A stretch of DNA of 64,000 bases from Symsagittifera roscoffensis (lineage: Eukaryota > Xenacoelomorpha > Acoela > Convolutidae): positions 30,533,740 through 30,597,739 of the forward strand of contig NC_087064.1 of NCBI RefSeq assembly GCF_963678635.1, given 5' to 3'. Under the pieces are notes generated by a model. It saw nothing but the letters and a program-made list of their open reading frames with translations, had not been told where the DNA came from and did no database searches. The translations under genes were made by a program, and so were the position numbers. Of this stretch, positions 1 to 11,300 are shown piece after piece; position 1 is the stretch's first letter, and each line of letters opens with the position of its first letter.

Positions 1-187
1 TTCAAAATATTTTTGGAAATGCGAAAAATTAAATCTCAGAAAAACAGACTAAAAACACAACCACTAGCATTAAGCAAGCGTTTAGTATTTTCCGAGCGTC
101 CACTAAGCCATCAACACGTAGTTAGAAGCCAATTGATTCGAAAACAAAAATACCAAAGTAAATGGATGTCATAAAAATCAACAACTT
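1..187. repeat. Diverged copy of repeat X and flank
   Basis: No gene is seen. Bases 1 to about 130 resemble the repeat at 188-370 (same order of words such as GAGAAAAACRGAC, ATTAAGCA and AAGCCATCAACACGT), so this is probably an older copy of the same repeat, cut by the window edge. Confidence 0.5.
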
Positions 188-370
188 ATTTGGAAATACG
201 AAAACCCAATCTGAGAAAAACGGACGAGAAACACCAACACTAACATTAAGCATGTTTTTAGCTTTTTTCAAGCGTTCCTTAAGCCATCAACACGTGGTTA
301 GATACCAATAAAACCGAAAACATTATGTCAAAACAATTGTTATCAAAAAAAATTTGAGAAATTAAAAAGA
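188..370. repeat. Repeat X, copy 1
   Basis: A stretch of about 183 bp that recurs nearly unchanged at 1115-1298. It has no coding potential. The family is not recognised. Confidence 0.8.
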
Positions 371-715
371 TAAGTTTACTAAACCGACAAAAACAAGATC
401 CCATAATACCTAGGCCTCAAACAACATCGAAGCGAAAAAAAAAACAAGAAAAAGTCTATATTCTGATTTGATAACGCTTGCTAATCGCAAGCGTAATAAT
501 TCAACAAGATAACTCCGCTCATTAAGGCAACACTTCATGAAAATCTCACCACAATTTGTTCAAGTGCCAAAAACTGGTTCGCAGACCATACTTTAACTTT
601 ACACTGAGTTTTTCGAAAATAACTAGAACTGATAAATCATAGAACAAAAAAAATTGCATGAAAGGCACAAATACTCAAAAATGTCTTATTTTATATAGTT
701 AGTTTTCTGTTCTCA
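371..715. other. AT-rich intergenic DNA, nothing recognised
   Basis: No open frame of note, RNA gene or repeat was recognised between repeat X and repeat Y. Confidence 0.5.
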
Positions 716-1067
716 TTGAAGTAATTGAACTATTGTTGGAAAATTTTATCAAGCAAAATTATCCATTCAGATGGCGGAATGGACTGCTGGTGCCAACGTT
801 TTTCGATCAAGATGGCGGAATGGACTGCTGGTGCCGACGCCTTCCGATCAAAAAATCAATTTTTAAGCACTACTCGCGTGCACATTGGAGCAACTAAAGC
901 GCTTCAATTATCTGAGAGGCCAATCAAAACGAGGCTAACATCATTGAATTACTTGCAGGTACAAATCATTAGACATCTAAAAATAAATCAAATTCAACTA
1001 AACTATGGATCAAGTTTCTGTTCCAGCTACACCAAAACAGGTCCCAATTCTCCTTTTCTCCTCAGCA
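716..1067. repeat. Repeat Y, copy 1 (352 bp)
   Basis: Identical or nearly so to 1303-1654, offset exactly 587 bp. It contains an internal 36-38 bp doublet (GATGGCGGAATGGACTGCTG twice). The open frame across both copies is conserved only because the copies are near-identical, so coding function is not supported. It ends in a pyrimidine-rich CTCCTCAG that looks like a 3' splice site on the plus strand. Confidence 0.8.
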
Positions 1068-1114
1068 GATTGCTTGCATACTTTGCACTTGTGGAAATTC
1101 GTAGCATATGGGGT
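1068..1114 (-). pseudogene. 47-bp stray copy of CRIPT exon 4
   Basis: Matches the 5' part of CRIPT coding exon 4 (about 2271-2317), same orientation, with one visible mismatch. It lacks both splice sites and is wedged between repeat Y copy 1 and repeat X copy 2, so it is a by-product of the local duplication and not a usable exon. Confidence 0.75.
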
Positions 1115-1298
1115 ATTTGGAAATACGAAAACCCAATCTGAGAAAAACGGACGAGAAACACCAACACTAACATTAAGCAAGTTTTTAGCTTTTTTCAAGC
1201 GTTCCTTAAGCCATCAACACGTGGTTAGATACCAATAAAACCGAAAACATTATGTCAAAACAATTGTTATCAAAAAAATTTTGAGAAATTAAAAAGAA
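1115..1298. repeat. Repeat X, copy 2
   Basis: Second copy of the 188-370 sequence. It lies between the stray CRIPT exon piece and repeat Y copy 2, so the block order is X ... Y, exon piece, X, Y. Confidence 0.8.
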
Positions 1299-1302
1299 GT
1301 AA

Positions 1303-1654
1303 TTGAAGTAATTGAACTATTGTTGGAAAATTTTATCAAGCAAAATTATCCATTCAGATGGCGGAATGGACTGCTGGTGCCAACGTTTTTCGATCAAGAT
1401 GGCGGAATGGACTGCTGGTGCCGACGCCTTCCGATCAAAAAATCAATTTTTAAGCACTACTCGCGTGCACATTGGAGCAACTAAAGCGCTTCAATTATCT
1501 GAGAGGCCAATCAAAACGAGGCTAACATCATTGAATTACTTGCAGGTACAAATCATTAGACATCTAAAAATAAATCAAATTCAACTAAACTATGGATCAA
1601 GTTTCTGTTCCAGCTACACCAAAACAGGTCCCAATTCTCCTTTTCTCCTCAGCA
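1303..1654. repeat. Repeat Y, copy 2
   Basis: Second copy of 716-1067. Immediately after it the sequence turns unique and leads into the 3' end of CRIPT. Confidence 0.8.
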
Positions 1655-1720
1655 TCTTTCTGTCATCTTACGTGAACAACATCATCCGCTAGACTTTTTC
1701 ACTAGTGTTCCTTTTTCTTT

Positions 1721-4700
1721 TCAGACTGAACTTTGTTTATAGTTTGAAGTGTCTAGGATTTTCTTTCCACACAAAGCACATATTCCTAGTTTATAAGCAC
1801 AACCTGGAATATACCAAAACAATTTGTAACACATGAGTTTATGCCACTTGATTGATATAATTTCTTTGCTATCATTGAGCAAATGAAAAGATAAGAAGAT
1901 GAAAGCGTGAAACTGCTAAGAAACAAGGAAATAAAAATTCCACTATTTTTTTAATTTCCTCGTTTCGTAGAATAAATGCCATCGCAATAAATCCAACTTT
2001 ATCCGGTAGACATCAAGACACTGTCAATTTGTTGAATAGAAAAGAAACTCTGTGCCACAAGTTGTTTTTCGTTTTGTTAAGGGTGTTGAAATTCTTAATT
2101 TACGTCGGGTTACATTGCATTACTGGGGCATGGCATCACATGTAAGAAGACTTAATCAAAACTGTAATAATAAAATTTAGATGCAAGCAAAATTTAATTG
2201 AAATGTGCTGAAAGCAACGTAATTTAAAGCTTACTTACATTGGCAATAATGCGCTCCTGCTTGATGTAGAGATTGCTTGCATACTTGGCACTTGTGGAAA
2301 TTCGTAGCATATGGGGTGTATCTAAATAAAGGCAGCCAATGTAAACTAAGTAGATGAGATCTTACAAAAAACGCGATTTATTGAAATATGAAAATTGTAG
2401 AAGTTGCTGCGAATATGGCACAACAGTCGGATCACAGTGAATATCATACTTTGAGAGATGCTTCTAAAACCGAATCACGGCTATAAAGGGCTTGTTATAT
2501 GTTAGACCAGTGACTCTGTCTGATATAGTTTTTTAAGGTTTAGGATGTGACCAAAGCAAGTGAGGTCTTCGGAAAATGCTCGGCTCGAAGAATGGAACAA
2601 CTGATTTAAGATAAATTACTCTCTCGTTTTAGAACAGTGACTAAAGTGATAGGTACGTGTTTTTTCAGCTCTTTTTTATAATATTTTTGTTTTACATGAT
2701 TAAATAAAATTGACATCTCCTTTCGGTTATGACATAAATTTGACTACAATTTTTCAAATTTGGTAACTTGGATTTCAATATTAGCAGCTTTAACATAAGG
2801 GTCAGTTTACATTTAGCTAATTTGGTATAGTGACGTTAATTTAGGTTATGTATTTTAGTTGCACTGCGTACAACGATATTTGAGGACTAACTGTTTGATA
2901 AACTTAGATTTGTTTATCGGAAGTTCACGATGACATTCATTAAGTTCATTTATTAAAGTTCATTTCCTCAACATGTCACAGGGCTTGAACTTTATATAAT
3001 ACTTAGACACCAAGCCTTAAATTTATAAGGAGCACAGAGATGATTTAAATCATCCGGACAAAGAACAAATCTTGAAAATGAAAACGTATTTTTCTCAAAT
3101 TGGGTCGACTTAAGATGAAAAATGAAGACAAAACTTATTTGAATTAGGTAGAATTAAAATGGCGCAATTTATTTTGCACAATTCGTACCCAAAGTTTTAA
3201 TGGTAGTGCGCAAGAACTACCGGATCAATGCAAGCAAAATAAATAAAAGTGAGCCTCCTCTGTAGCCCAACAAAATTTAAGAAGAGCAATCTCCAGAAAT
3301 TGATTCAAAACGTTTAAAAATTGTTTTTAAATGAACAATTGGTAATTTATAAGGTAAAATGACATTTTATGATGATCATTTAAAATAGACTTCGTAAAAA
3401 TTGTTCGGCTACATAGAAGGCTCGATTTCTTTAGTTTTGTTAGCAATTGATCCGGTTGTTTTTGCGCAATTTTTGATTGACTGAAAAAAGCGAAAAACAA
3501 TGCATGTATGGTAAAACGTTCAGTAAAAAATCCTCTCTGGTGCTGCTCCTAATTCCCTTGTTTACATCGGTCGAGGGGAGATTGTTATCTCTGATGTATA
3601 GCCAGATCAAGCCAAATTCATGACTTTTCTTGGCTGTTTTCCTTTCTTCAGCTGCTCTTTTCATAGCTTCCGATCGGTATCTGTTTCTGCCGTATGCCCC
3701 ATAGTAGTACCCTGTTAACACGAGGATAAGCCTTCGTTAAGTTTAACAAAACCGCTACGGGCCTTTTCATCGCTGAGCCTCCGTTTGGTCCCAATACTCT
3801 GCGTGTTTCATCGTCAATGCGGATAATTGCTTGGGTAGCGTCAGCCGTTGACCTGCCTTTCCTGAAACCGTTTTGGTTCTCTTCCATCAACTCTATTGTT
3901 TCCGCCCAGATCCTAGAGCCTGGAGGCAAGAACTCGTGCGATTATTCGCCTGGCTAGGGGCAGTAAGCATACCCCACGGTAGTTGCTGAGGTCTTTCCTC
4001 GTACCCTTTTTGAGCAGGGGAATCAGCCACCCTTCTTTCGATTCTTTCGGCCAGTTGTCTGAGCCCGTCTTAAGAATTTTGATGATACATTCGTATGCTA
4101 TGTCCTTCACAGTCCGATATTTAACCGAAAGGCCCCATCTACTGTTTTTGCCTGATCTACTGTTTTTTGTCGGTACTTCCTACCGAAGAGTTAAAGTCTT
4201 ATCTCAGAAACTAAAAGGATTTGACCATTCATATTAAGAGGCAAGATTTGAGACGCCTGGGTGTACGCTGACAATAAGGTTGTATCTTCATCAAGTTAGT
4301 ATTTTCAAATTTTTTGAATTTCTTTGAAGATAAGTTCTTTCAGAAATTTTGAAAAATTCAAAAAACGTCAGATCTCGGAAACTAAAAGCATTAGAGCAGT
4401 CGCTTGTGGCAAGATTTGCAACTCTTTAGAGTACCCTGACAACAACGAACTATAGCGTTGGAAATTTCAAATTTTGAAAAAATAATTAATTTAAACTTTC
4501 TGAAGTTTTCAGAAAATTTTTGAAAAAATCACAAAAAAACGTCATATCTCGAAAAGATACAAAAAATTGAGCAATTATATTTGGAGGCAAGATTCGCAAT
4601 CTTGGAGATTACTCTGACAGGACCCAACTACAGGGTTGGGAATATCAGATTTTACGAAAAAAAAAAAAAAGTTTTCTGAATTTTTTTTGAAAAATCACAA

Positions 4701-7700
4701 AAAACGTCATATCTCGAAAACCACAAAGATTTAAACAGTCATATTTGGAGGCAAGATTTGTAACTCCTTACAGTACTCTGACAGCACCCAACTACAAGAT
4801 TGGGAAATTCAAATTTTGAGAAATAATTAAATAAAATTTTCTCAAAAATTTTTGAAAAAATCACAAAAAATATCATATCTCGAAAACTACTAAGAATTGA
4901 GCAGTCATATTTGGAGGCAAGATTCGCAATCTTTGAGAATACTCGGACAGGACCCAACTACAGGGTTGGGAATTTCAGATTTTGCGAAAAAAAATTAATA
5001 TAAGTTTTCTGAAAAATCACAAAAAAACTACAAGGATTTGAACAGTTTTGTAACTACACAGATTTGTAACTCCTTAGAGTATTCTGACAGCACCCAACTA
5101 CAGGCTTGGGAACTTCAAGTTTTTTAAATTAATTTAATATTTGAAATTTCTGAAAAATTTTGAAAAAAATCTCAAAAATCGTCTTATCTCGTTAACTAAA
5201 ATGATTCGGGCACTCAAAACTGGAGGCCAAATTCGCAACCCCTAATTCGATATTGGGCTGCTTAATTTAAACTCCGTAAAATAGCCACTAAAATCAAATT
5301 GGAAAATCGAAAAAAAATCTTAACCATTGCAATATACGATATAGCTTAAACATGCAAAAATAATACGTTGAAAAAGCTTAAAAATGGCGAGATAGTGAAG
5401 CCCGCCTTTAAATATATAATAGACTGTACGAATATACAGATGACAGAGATAGTGCAATTGACATTAAAATCCTCAAAATACTTCTTGGTTATCTCGAAAC
5501 CGACAAACAAGCGTTTGTCTGGACTGTTAAGCCCTCCAACTGACTTACAGAGGCGAAGCTTCGCACCACCTGCTACACAGCACAATCATAAAAAAAAGTT
5601 ATTACAGAGGCGAAGCTTCGCGCCACCTGATACACAGCACAATCATAAAAAAAATATAAGACTCAAAAAAAACTGAAAACGGTTGAAAACAAGGTGAACC
5701 AAAATTTTCGTATATTTCGATAAAAGATAACTAGGAGTCCAGCTTAGTCTGGAGATGCCTGTTACTTATTTCTGGAACGCGTTATACTGATGCTGGATGA
5801 ATGAGTAATTTCAAAAATTTTACTTAGTCCAAAAACTTAGTTGTTTCTCTACTAAAAAAAAAAAAGAGTGAAAATTTCTGGGAAATTGGAATCTTCCCAC
5901 AGACATAACATTATTCTTACAAGAAGCTAACGAGTCTATGCTTTTACAGGAAAAGTTCTCGTAACCGATTCTTTCGATTAAATTCTGCAATTAAACTCAG
6001 ACTAGGGTAGTTTCTAAGAAAATTCAAAAAGTTTCTCAAAACATTCATTAAAAAAATTGAGCATTGAAAAAGATCTCTAAGAAAACAGACTTCAGTAAAA
6101 ACTACAAATTGCAAGTCGTGTCTCCAGGAAAGCAAACGAAATATCAAAATCCGCCCCTTTGAAAAATCACAAAAAACGTCATATCTCGAAAACCACAAAG
6201 ATTTAAACAGTCATATTTGGAGGCAAGATTTGTAACTCCTTTCTGACAGCACCCAACTACAAGATTGGGAAATTCAAATTTTGAGAAATAATTAAACAAA
6301 ATTTTCTGAAAATTTTTGAAAATCACAAAAAATATCATATCTCGAAAACGACTAAGAATTGAGCAGTCATATTTGGAGGCAAGATTCGCAATCTTTGAGA
6401 ATACTCGGACAGGACCCAACTACAGGGTTGGGAATTTCAGATTTTGCGAAAAAAAAAATTAATATAAGTTTTCTGAAAAATCACAAAAAACGTCAGATCT
6501 CAAAAACTACAAGGATTTGAACAGTCTTATTTGGAGGCAAGATTTGTAACTCCTTAGAGTACTCTGACAGCACCCAACTACAGGGTTGGGAACTTCAAGT
6601 TTTGTAAATTAATTTGTTAATTGAAATTTCTGAAAATTTTTGAAAAAATCTCAAAAATCGTCTTATCTCGTTAACTAAAATGATTCTGGCACTCAAAATT
6701 GGAGGCCAAATTCGCAACCCCTAATTCGATATTGGGCTGCTTAATTTAAACTCGGTAAAATAACCACTAAAATCAAATTGGAAAATCGAAAAAAAATTCT
6801 TAACCATTGCAATATACGATATAGCTTAAACATGCAAAAATAATGCGTTGAAAAAGCTTAATTATGGCGAGATATTGAAGCCCGCATTTAAATATATAAT
6901 AGACTGTACGAATATACAGATGACAGAGATAGTGCAATTGACATTAAAATCCTCAAAATACTTCTTGGTTATCTCGAAACCGACAAACAAGCGTTTGTCT
7001 GGACTGTTAAGCTCTCCAACTGACTTACAGAGGCGAAGCTTCGCACCACCTGCTACACAGCATAATCACAAAAAAAATTATTACAGAGGCGAAGCTTCGC
7101 GCCACCTGCTACACAGCACAATCATAAAAAAAATATAAGAACTCAAAAAAAATGAAAACGGTTGAAAACAAGGTGAACCAAAATTTTCGTATGTTTCGAT
7201 AAAAGATAACTAGGAGTTCGGCTTAGTCTGGAGATGTCTGTTACTTATTTCTGGAACGCGTTATACTGATGCTGGATGAATGAGTAATTTCAAAAATTTG
7301 ACTTAGTCCAAAAACTTGTTTCTCTACAAAGATAAAAAAAAGAATGAAAATTTCTGGGAAATTGGAATCTTCCCACAGACATAACATGATTCTTACAAGA
7401 AGCTAAAGAGTCTATGCTTCTACAGGAAAAGTTCTCGTAACCGATTCTTCCGATTAAATTCTTCAATCAAACTCAGACTAGGGTAGTTTCTAAGAAAATT
7501 CAAAAAGTTTCTCAGAACATTCATTAAAAAAATTAAGCATTGAAAAAGATCTCTAAGAAAACAGACTTCAGTAAAAACTACAAATTGCAAGTCGTGTCTC
7601 CAGGAAAGCAAACGAAATATCAAAAAGGAATACTTGAAATCAAGCACAGCTTACTGTGCCTCTATTCGCTGCCAGCGACGAAGAGCAGAGCCAGTCTCCT

Positions 7701-8575
7701 CAGCGAAAAAGACATGAAACTTACTTGCGACACACCATATTTTAAATAATTAAAACGAAGCTTTGCACTCCTAAGGAATGCAATTCTTCACGTCCAGAGA
7801 TGTCAAGAATCAAAATTTCCGTAAAATATAGTATTGAAGAGGGTTGTTCAAACAAAAAATCATCAAAGACGTAAACTTTGAAGAAGTTTATTGTTTCGGT
7901 ATTAATAATTAGATGCATTTACATAGTGTTGGGTACGGCTCCATCCAACCTGTGCACTGACAGTCGAATGACAAAAGGATCCTTTTAATTGATCTTTTAA
8001 TATGATATATTACTCGGTCAACTATATCCGAAGCCTATATCTGAAGTTACTTCGATAGAAGGACGGAACAATCAACAATGGAATCGACAATTTAATTGCA
8101 CAGTTTTACTTGTTAATCTCAATCGATTTTGTATGAATAGCCCAGTAGTTACAAGACCAACAAGAACTCGTTTCAGTGTAAACCTCACTTAAGCACCAGC
8201 CATGCTATCACTATTCACTCTTATAAAAAAAAAATCTTACCTCATCTTTTTCCCGGATAGTGCTTTATTTTCGTTCAGTTTTCTACCACCACCTCCTAAA
8301 AAATCCAATAACTGGAGTAAAATGTTCAGTATTTATTCATTTTTGCTAAATATACGTATGATAATTATTTACCTGTAGTGCTACGAGCACCATCCTTCCA
8401 GGGATCGGGGGTTATAATTTTAGCAAGCTTTAGCTCACCTGAAACGAAGTAACTTTAAATCAAATTTAATCAAAAAATGAACATATGGCGCCATAACGCT
8501 GTCACATTAAATTAAAATTGGGCTCAAGTTTCCTGCTACTAATCGACTGTCATACTTACATTTTCCACAGACCAT
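1721..8575 (-). CDS. CRIPT: CRIPT, cysteine-rich PDZ-binding protein (five coding exons)
   Basis: Coding exons in transcript order are 8560-8575, 8373-8438, 8241-8295, 2239-2321 and 1721-1803, all with GT-AG introns, joining in phase to 303 nt (100 residues plus TGA); human CRIPT has 101. Recognised from the start MVCGKCELKL, the blocks TPDPWKDGAR and GGRKLNENKAL, the paired zinc-binding cysteines (MVCGKC; CQVC and HYCQCC; CALC) and the tail KKILDTSNYKQSSV. In mammals CRIPT binds PSD-95 PDZ domains through its C-terminal TSV and also associates with the minor spliceosome; here the tail is SSV, still a class I PDZ ligand. Introns 1 and 2 are 121 and 77 bp, intron 3 is 5,919 bp and repeat-filled, intron 4 is 435 bp. 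All expected cysteines are visible, so the gene looks functional. Start is the conserved MVC; a short upstream reading frame begins within the 5' part of exon 1. Confidence 0.93.
1804..2238 (-). other. CRIPT intron 4
   Basis: Bounded by GTAAGTAA at 2231-2238 and TTCCAG at 1804-1809 on the minus strand. No other feature is visible inside. Confidence 0.85.
2322..3439. other. CRIPT intron 3, unique AT-rich part
   Basis: AT-rich sequence without supported ORFs or repeats. It follows the exon 4 acceptor (TTTATTTAG) on the minus strand. Confidence 0.6.
3648..4110 (-). pseudogene. Non-LTR retrotransposon reverse transcriptase fragment
   Basis: Two minus-strand frames, 3913-4110 and 3648-3929, read as consecutive pieces of a LINE-type reverse transcriptase: IPLLKKGTRKDLSNYRGVCL (RT0/1 region), then ENQNGFRKGRSTADATQ, then VLLNLTKAYPRVNRVLLWG, which is motif A. 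The frame breaks near 3913-3929 and motif A has Asn where the catalytic Asp is expected, so the piece is dead. Upstream and downstream domains are missing. A further open stretch at 3440-3721 is on the same strand but shows no RT motif I can name. The clade is not certain; RTE- or R1/jockey-like is possible. It sits inside CRIPT intron 3. Confidence 0.75.
4183..5240. repeat. AT-rich tandem array, about 165-bp units
   Basis: About seven degenerate units, each with the order CGTCATATCTCGAAAACTA, TTGGAGGCAAGATT, ACTCTGACAGCACCCAACTA, AGGGTTGGGAA. Units start near 4200, 4373, 4553, 4709, 4877, 5030 and 5181. Short frames over the array are fortuitous. It lies in CRIPT intron 3. Confidence 0.8.
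4686..6149. repeat. 1.47-kb tandem duplication, copy 1
   Basis: This block recurs as 6158-7626 with an offset of about 1,472 bp and high identity. It includes the last units of the 165-bp array and a distal part with two tandem copies of an AGAGGCGAAGCTTCGC word (near 5551 and 5606). Confidence 0.85.
6158..7626. repeat. 1.47-kb tandem duplication, copy 2
   Basis: Second copy of 4686-6149 with scattered substitutions and small indels. ORFs in it have matching counterparts in copy 1 and are not supported as genes. Confidence 0.85.
7627..8240. other. CRIPT intron 3, proximal part
   Basis: No gene or repeat recognised. It ends at the donor GTAAGATT (minus strand) after exon 3. Confidence 0.6.
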
Positions 8576-8620
8576 TATTGTATCTGAGGCTATCAAAACT
8601 GACGTGGACGCATACTTAAA
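8576..8620 (-). promoter_or_regulatory. CRIPT 5'UTR part of exon 1, with splice acceptor
   Basis: On the minus strand TTTTGTTTTCAG ends at 8621, a strong 3' splice site 45 nt before the CRIPT ATG. It may join a 5'UTR exon or, if the host trans-splices, take a spliced leader. A six-codon upstream reading frame starts at 8612-8614. Confidence 0.6.
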
Positions 8621-9029
8621 CTGAAAACAAAATTAGCTTTCGAGCGAACTATTCAAACTGAAAAACTTTGCACCTTGTAGCGCTAAAATGAACGACTACG
8701 ATTAAAATCAAATAAAAAGACAAATAAAAAATTCGGTATTTAAAAAAAAGAAGTTTTTTTCCCAAAAAAACTCATTCAAATTGCCAAAAAAAATCTTACA
8801 AGAAAACTACACCGTTAAATGCTAGAAAGAAGCCGAATTTCAAACAAAATTGCTGTGGGACCTAAGCCGGCAAAATAACCAAATAGAAGATAGTCTGAAA
8901 TAGTAAAAATCTGAGTCAGGAAAAATCGGTCTCGACTGGAACTTTTCAAACGGTAAACTAGGGGCCCAGCTGAAAGCTGGAGAGACCTGTTTGATTATTT
9001 TAATATTGATTATTTTAAAATTTACCGAC

Positions 9030-9160
9030 CTGATTAAAGAGAACTAGCGTAACTCGTGCAACTTCTCGTTGGACTTCTTCGAACCATACAAAAAAACTCA
9101 ACACAAAGCCAATAGCACCAAGCAAAAGCGAGAAAACGTAAGCATAGCGGATTCCATTGT
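9030..9160 (-). CDS. Candidate internal exon encoding a membrane helix, gene unidentified
   Basis: 131 nt bounded by TATTTTTTAG and a GT donor, open in one frame for 43 residues. It contains a clear hydrophobic helix (YVFSLLLGAIGFVLSFFVW) followed by EEVQREVAR. It is on the CRIPT strand, 409 bp upstream of CRIPT exon 1, and would splice in phase 0 to the 8620 acceptor and stay open into the CRIPT start codon. That may be chance (one in three). It could instead be an exon of an upstream gene whose remaining exons lie beyond element 1. The donor GTCGGT is weak. I do not recognise the protein; a small tetra-spanning membrane protein is possible. Confidence 0.4.
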
Positions 9161-9223
9161 CTAAAAAATACACACAATAAGTATATTGAATCTTTGTTCC
9201 AATGCCAAAAAACTTTTAAAAAA

Positions 9224-9692
9224 ACTTTTCCTAAGTGTACAGCTTTTCCCCGAGACAAATTATGGACCAGCCGCTTGGGCAGGGGAGTTTCCTACAACCT
9301 GGTCTATCGATTAAACCCTTAATCCCAAATCTGGACGGGTAGTTTTTGAGGAAATCGGAAAGATTTGAAAAAAGGCCAAAAAAGTGACTTTTCCTAAGTC
9401 TATAGCTCTTCCCCTAGGCAAGTTAAGGACCAGCCGCTTGTGCGGGGGAGTTTCCTACAACCTGGTCTATCGATTAAACCCTTAATTCCAAATCTGGATG
9501 GGTAGTTTTTGAGGAAATCGATAATTTCCGAAAAAATAGGCAAAAAAAATCAAAAAAGTGACTTTTCCTAAGTCTATAGCTCTTCCCCTAAGCAAATTAG
9601 GGACCAGCCGCTTGTGCATGGGAGTTTCCTACAACCTGGTCTATCGATTAAACCCTTAATCCCAAATCTGGACGGGTAGTTTTTGAGGAAGT
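9224..9692. repeat. Tandem repeat, three units of about 163-174 bp
   Basis: Units start near 9224, 9387 and 9561. Each carries ACTTTTCCTAAG, GGACCAGCCGCTTG, TCCTACAACCTGGTCTATCG and GGGTAGTTTTTGAGGAA in that order. Sequence at 9740-9880 looks like a more diverged fourth unit (GACGAGTAGTTTTTTGGGAA). Element 1 is inserted at its right end. Confidence 0.85.
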
Positions 9693-10322
9693 ACCGAGTT
9701 GTGAAGCTTTTCTAAGACCGTAGGGGGTGGGGTAGGGTAAAAATTGCCCTAAATTTCATGCAGGCAGGTAGGTGAAACGCTACTGAATCCATTGGTACCA
9801 CTTTTATGAGAATTTGACGAGTAGTTTTTTGGGAAAGCGAATTTTTCGAAAAAGAAAAAAAAACAGATCTCATCTGGAAAAAAAAACATTTTCTGTGCCA
9901 GTCGGTCATATTTGGAAGTTTGACCTTGAGAGAAGCAAAAAACACTTGATTTTGGAGTGAAATTTAATTTTTCAAAATTTCGAATGGAACCTGTCATGCA
10001 CGATTTTCTCGCGATAACTGAAAATCAGAAAAAAGAAATCAGAACAATTTCAGAACGATTGAGACACACACGCGGGAAAGTTGTAAGAAAAAGCAGTAGG
10101 AAATTGCTATTCGCAATTTCCATCACTATCATAATCGAGAGTAGAGCTGTCCCATCTGTGACAGAGACGAGAGCATTCCCACGAATTGGATTATAGCGAC
10201 TGGAGTGTTATTCGGAACTGGACTAGAGTGAACCTTCGGTGGAAAGGTGGACAACTTGAGTGTCCTAATGGTTCACAAGAAAACTATTGTCTAGAGTATA
10301 AACTCGTTCTCATTGTTCAAAC

Positions 10323-10329
10323 TATAAAA
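10323..10329 (+). promoter_or_regulatory. TATA-like box in 5' LTR
   Basis: TATAAAA, placed so that transcription would start near 10350, with AATAAA about 165 bp further on. Inferred from position only. Confidence 0.4.
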
Positions 10330-10412
10330 CATTAGACTCATTTGGTTACGTTATTTAATTCTTGAGTTAATTACCGACTGGATTATTTCCCACTTCTTGA
10401 GCGTGCTACTAT

Positions 10413-10420
10413 GTGAGTAC
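10413..10420 (+). promoter_or_regulatory. Possible splice donor in LTR
   Basis: GTGAGTAC fits the 5' splice-site consensus and lies about 60 nt after the inferred start site. It could pair with the acceptor at 22414 to make an ORF3/ORF4 RNA. Confidence 0.35.
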
Positions 10421-10516
10421 AAATTTAAATTCCTAGAGTGTGTTTTATAATTGTTATGTTGAGGTAAGGCGAGTTTTAGGTTGATCCATCTGAAATGGAT
10501 CAAAGTCCCACTGTCT

Positions 10517-10522
10517 AATAAA
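10517..10522 (+). terminator. AATAAA polyadenylation signal in LTR
   Basis: The only AATAAA noticed in the LTR after the TATA-like box; the same site in the 3' LTR would end the transcript. Confidence 0.4.
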
Positions 10523-10820
10523 AAGTAACTTAACGGATTGTTCCAACCCGGTTTTTAACGGCGTTCATGTATTTTGGGTATCTAGAGACCTAAGTATGGG
10601 GACGTTTCTAATTCTAGAGTGGGGGGATATTTTAGTAGTAGCCTTTAAGCTGTAACGGGTCGTAGTCTCATGTCACAAGCGAACCGAACTGGCTCCGACC
10701 GTTCTTGAGGTAGAAAAACACAAGAGATGGTGTCCCTGACCCTTGAGCCAGTGGTTATAGGTCCTATTTTTCTTAAGCCTCATGTGTGACTGCAGTAGAC
10801 GAATGTTACATAGTGTTTTT

Positions 10821-10838
10821 ATGGCGCTCCTGGGTGTT
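10821..10838 (+). other. Candidate primer-binding site of element 1
   Basis: ATGGCGCTCCTGGGTGTT lies 10 nt after the LTR. The same 18 bases follow the 5' LTRs of elements 2 and 3 at 11 nt. It contains TGG, expected to pair with a tRNA CCA end. I could not assign the tRNA. Confidence 0.6.
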
Positions 10839-11300
10839 TACGACATCAAGACTACGGAGTCGAACCCACTTGAGACAGCTTCGGGCTGAATGCCCATTCT
10901 AGAGTACCAGCGGTACGGTTCGACAGGAACGTGCAAACCTTCCGGTTGTACCGTGATAGCTTTTTAAGAAAACTCGAGAAAATTTCCTGGTACGCTCTCC
11001 GAACGAGGCTTAGCTAACCGAGTAAAGGGGGGCAACTAGGGGGACAAAAACACGAGCAAAAAGACAAAAAGCAAAACAAAAACCAAAAAAGAATAGAAAA
11101 AGGAACAAAAACCATAAAACGAAAAAAGACAGTGACTTTGACACCAGATTAGTTGGATCAAACCTTTATACTAATTAAATAGTATACCCATACTGTTTTA
11201 CAAGTTCGATCGTTTCGATCAACCTAGCAATTTAAACCAGTAAACTGAATAAAGTGCCCGAAGTGGGGCGTTGTCAAGGGTTTTCAGATAGCTTGGAACT
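10839..11300 (+). other. Element 1 leader, proximal part
   Basis: Non-coding leader between the primer site and the 70-bp repeats; no ORF of note. Confidence 0.6.

Larger units (their letters stand above)
9894..10810 (+). repeat. Element 1 5' LTR (917 bp)
   Basis: Begins TGTGCCAGTCGG and ends CGAATGTTACA. It pairs with 31934-32849, with about six substitutions and one G indel. It contains a TATA-like box, a possible splice donor, an AATAAA and six copies of CTTGAG. Confidence 0.95.

Noticed and set aside
725-1692. Two matching ORFs of 138 and 126 residues
   Set aside because: They coincide with the two copies of repeat Y; identity reflects recent duplication of DNA, and the composition is not protein-like.
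5368-7138. Paired ORFs of about 100 residues (RRSFAPPATQHN)
   Set aside because: They are in the duplicated AT-rich block; the motif comes from the AGGCGAAGCTTCGC doublet.
10821-10838. Assigning the primer tRNA
   Set aside because: The site is conserved in all three elements, but its complement does not match a tRNA 3' end that I can name with confidence.
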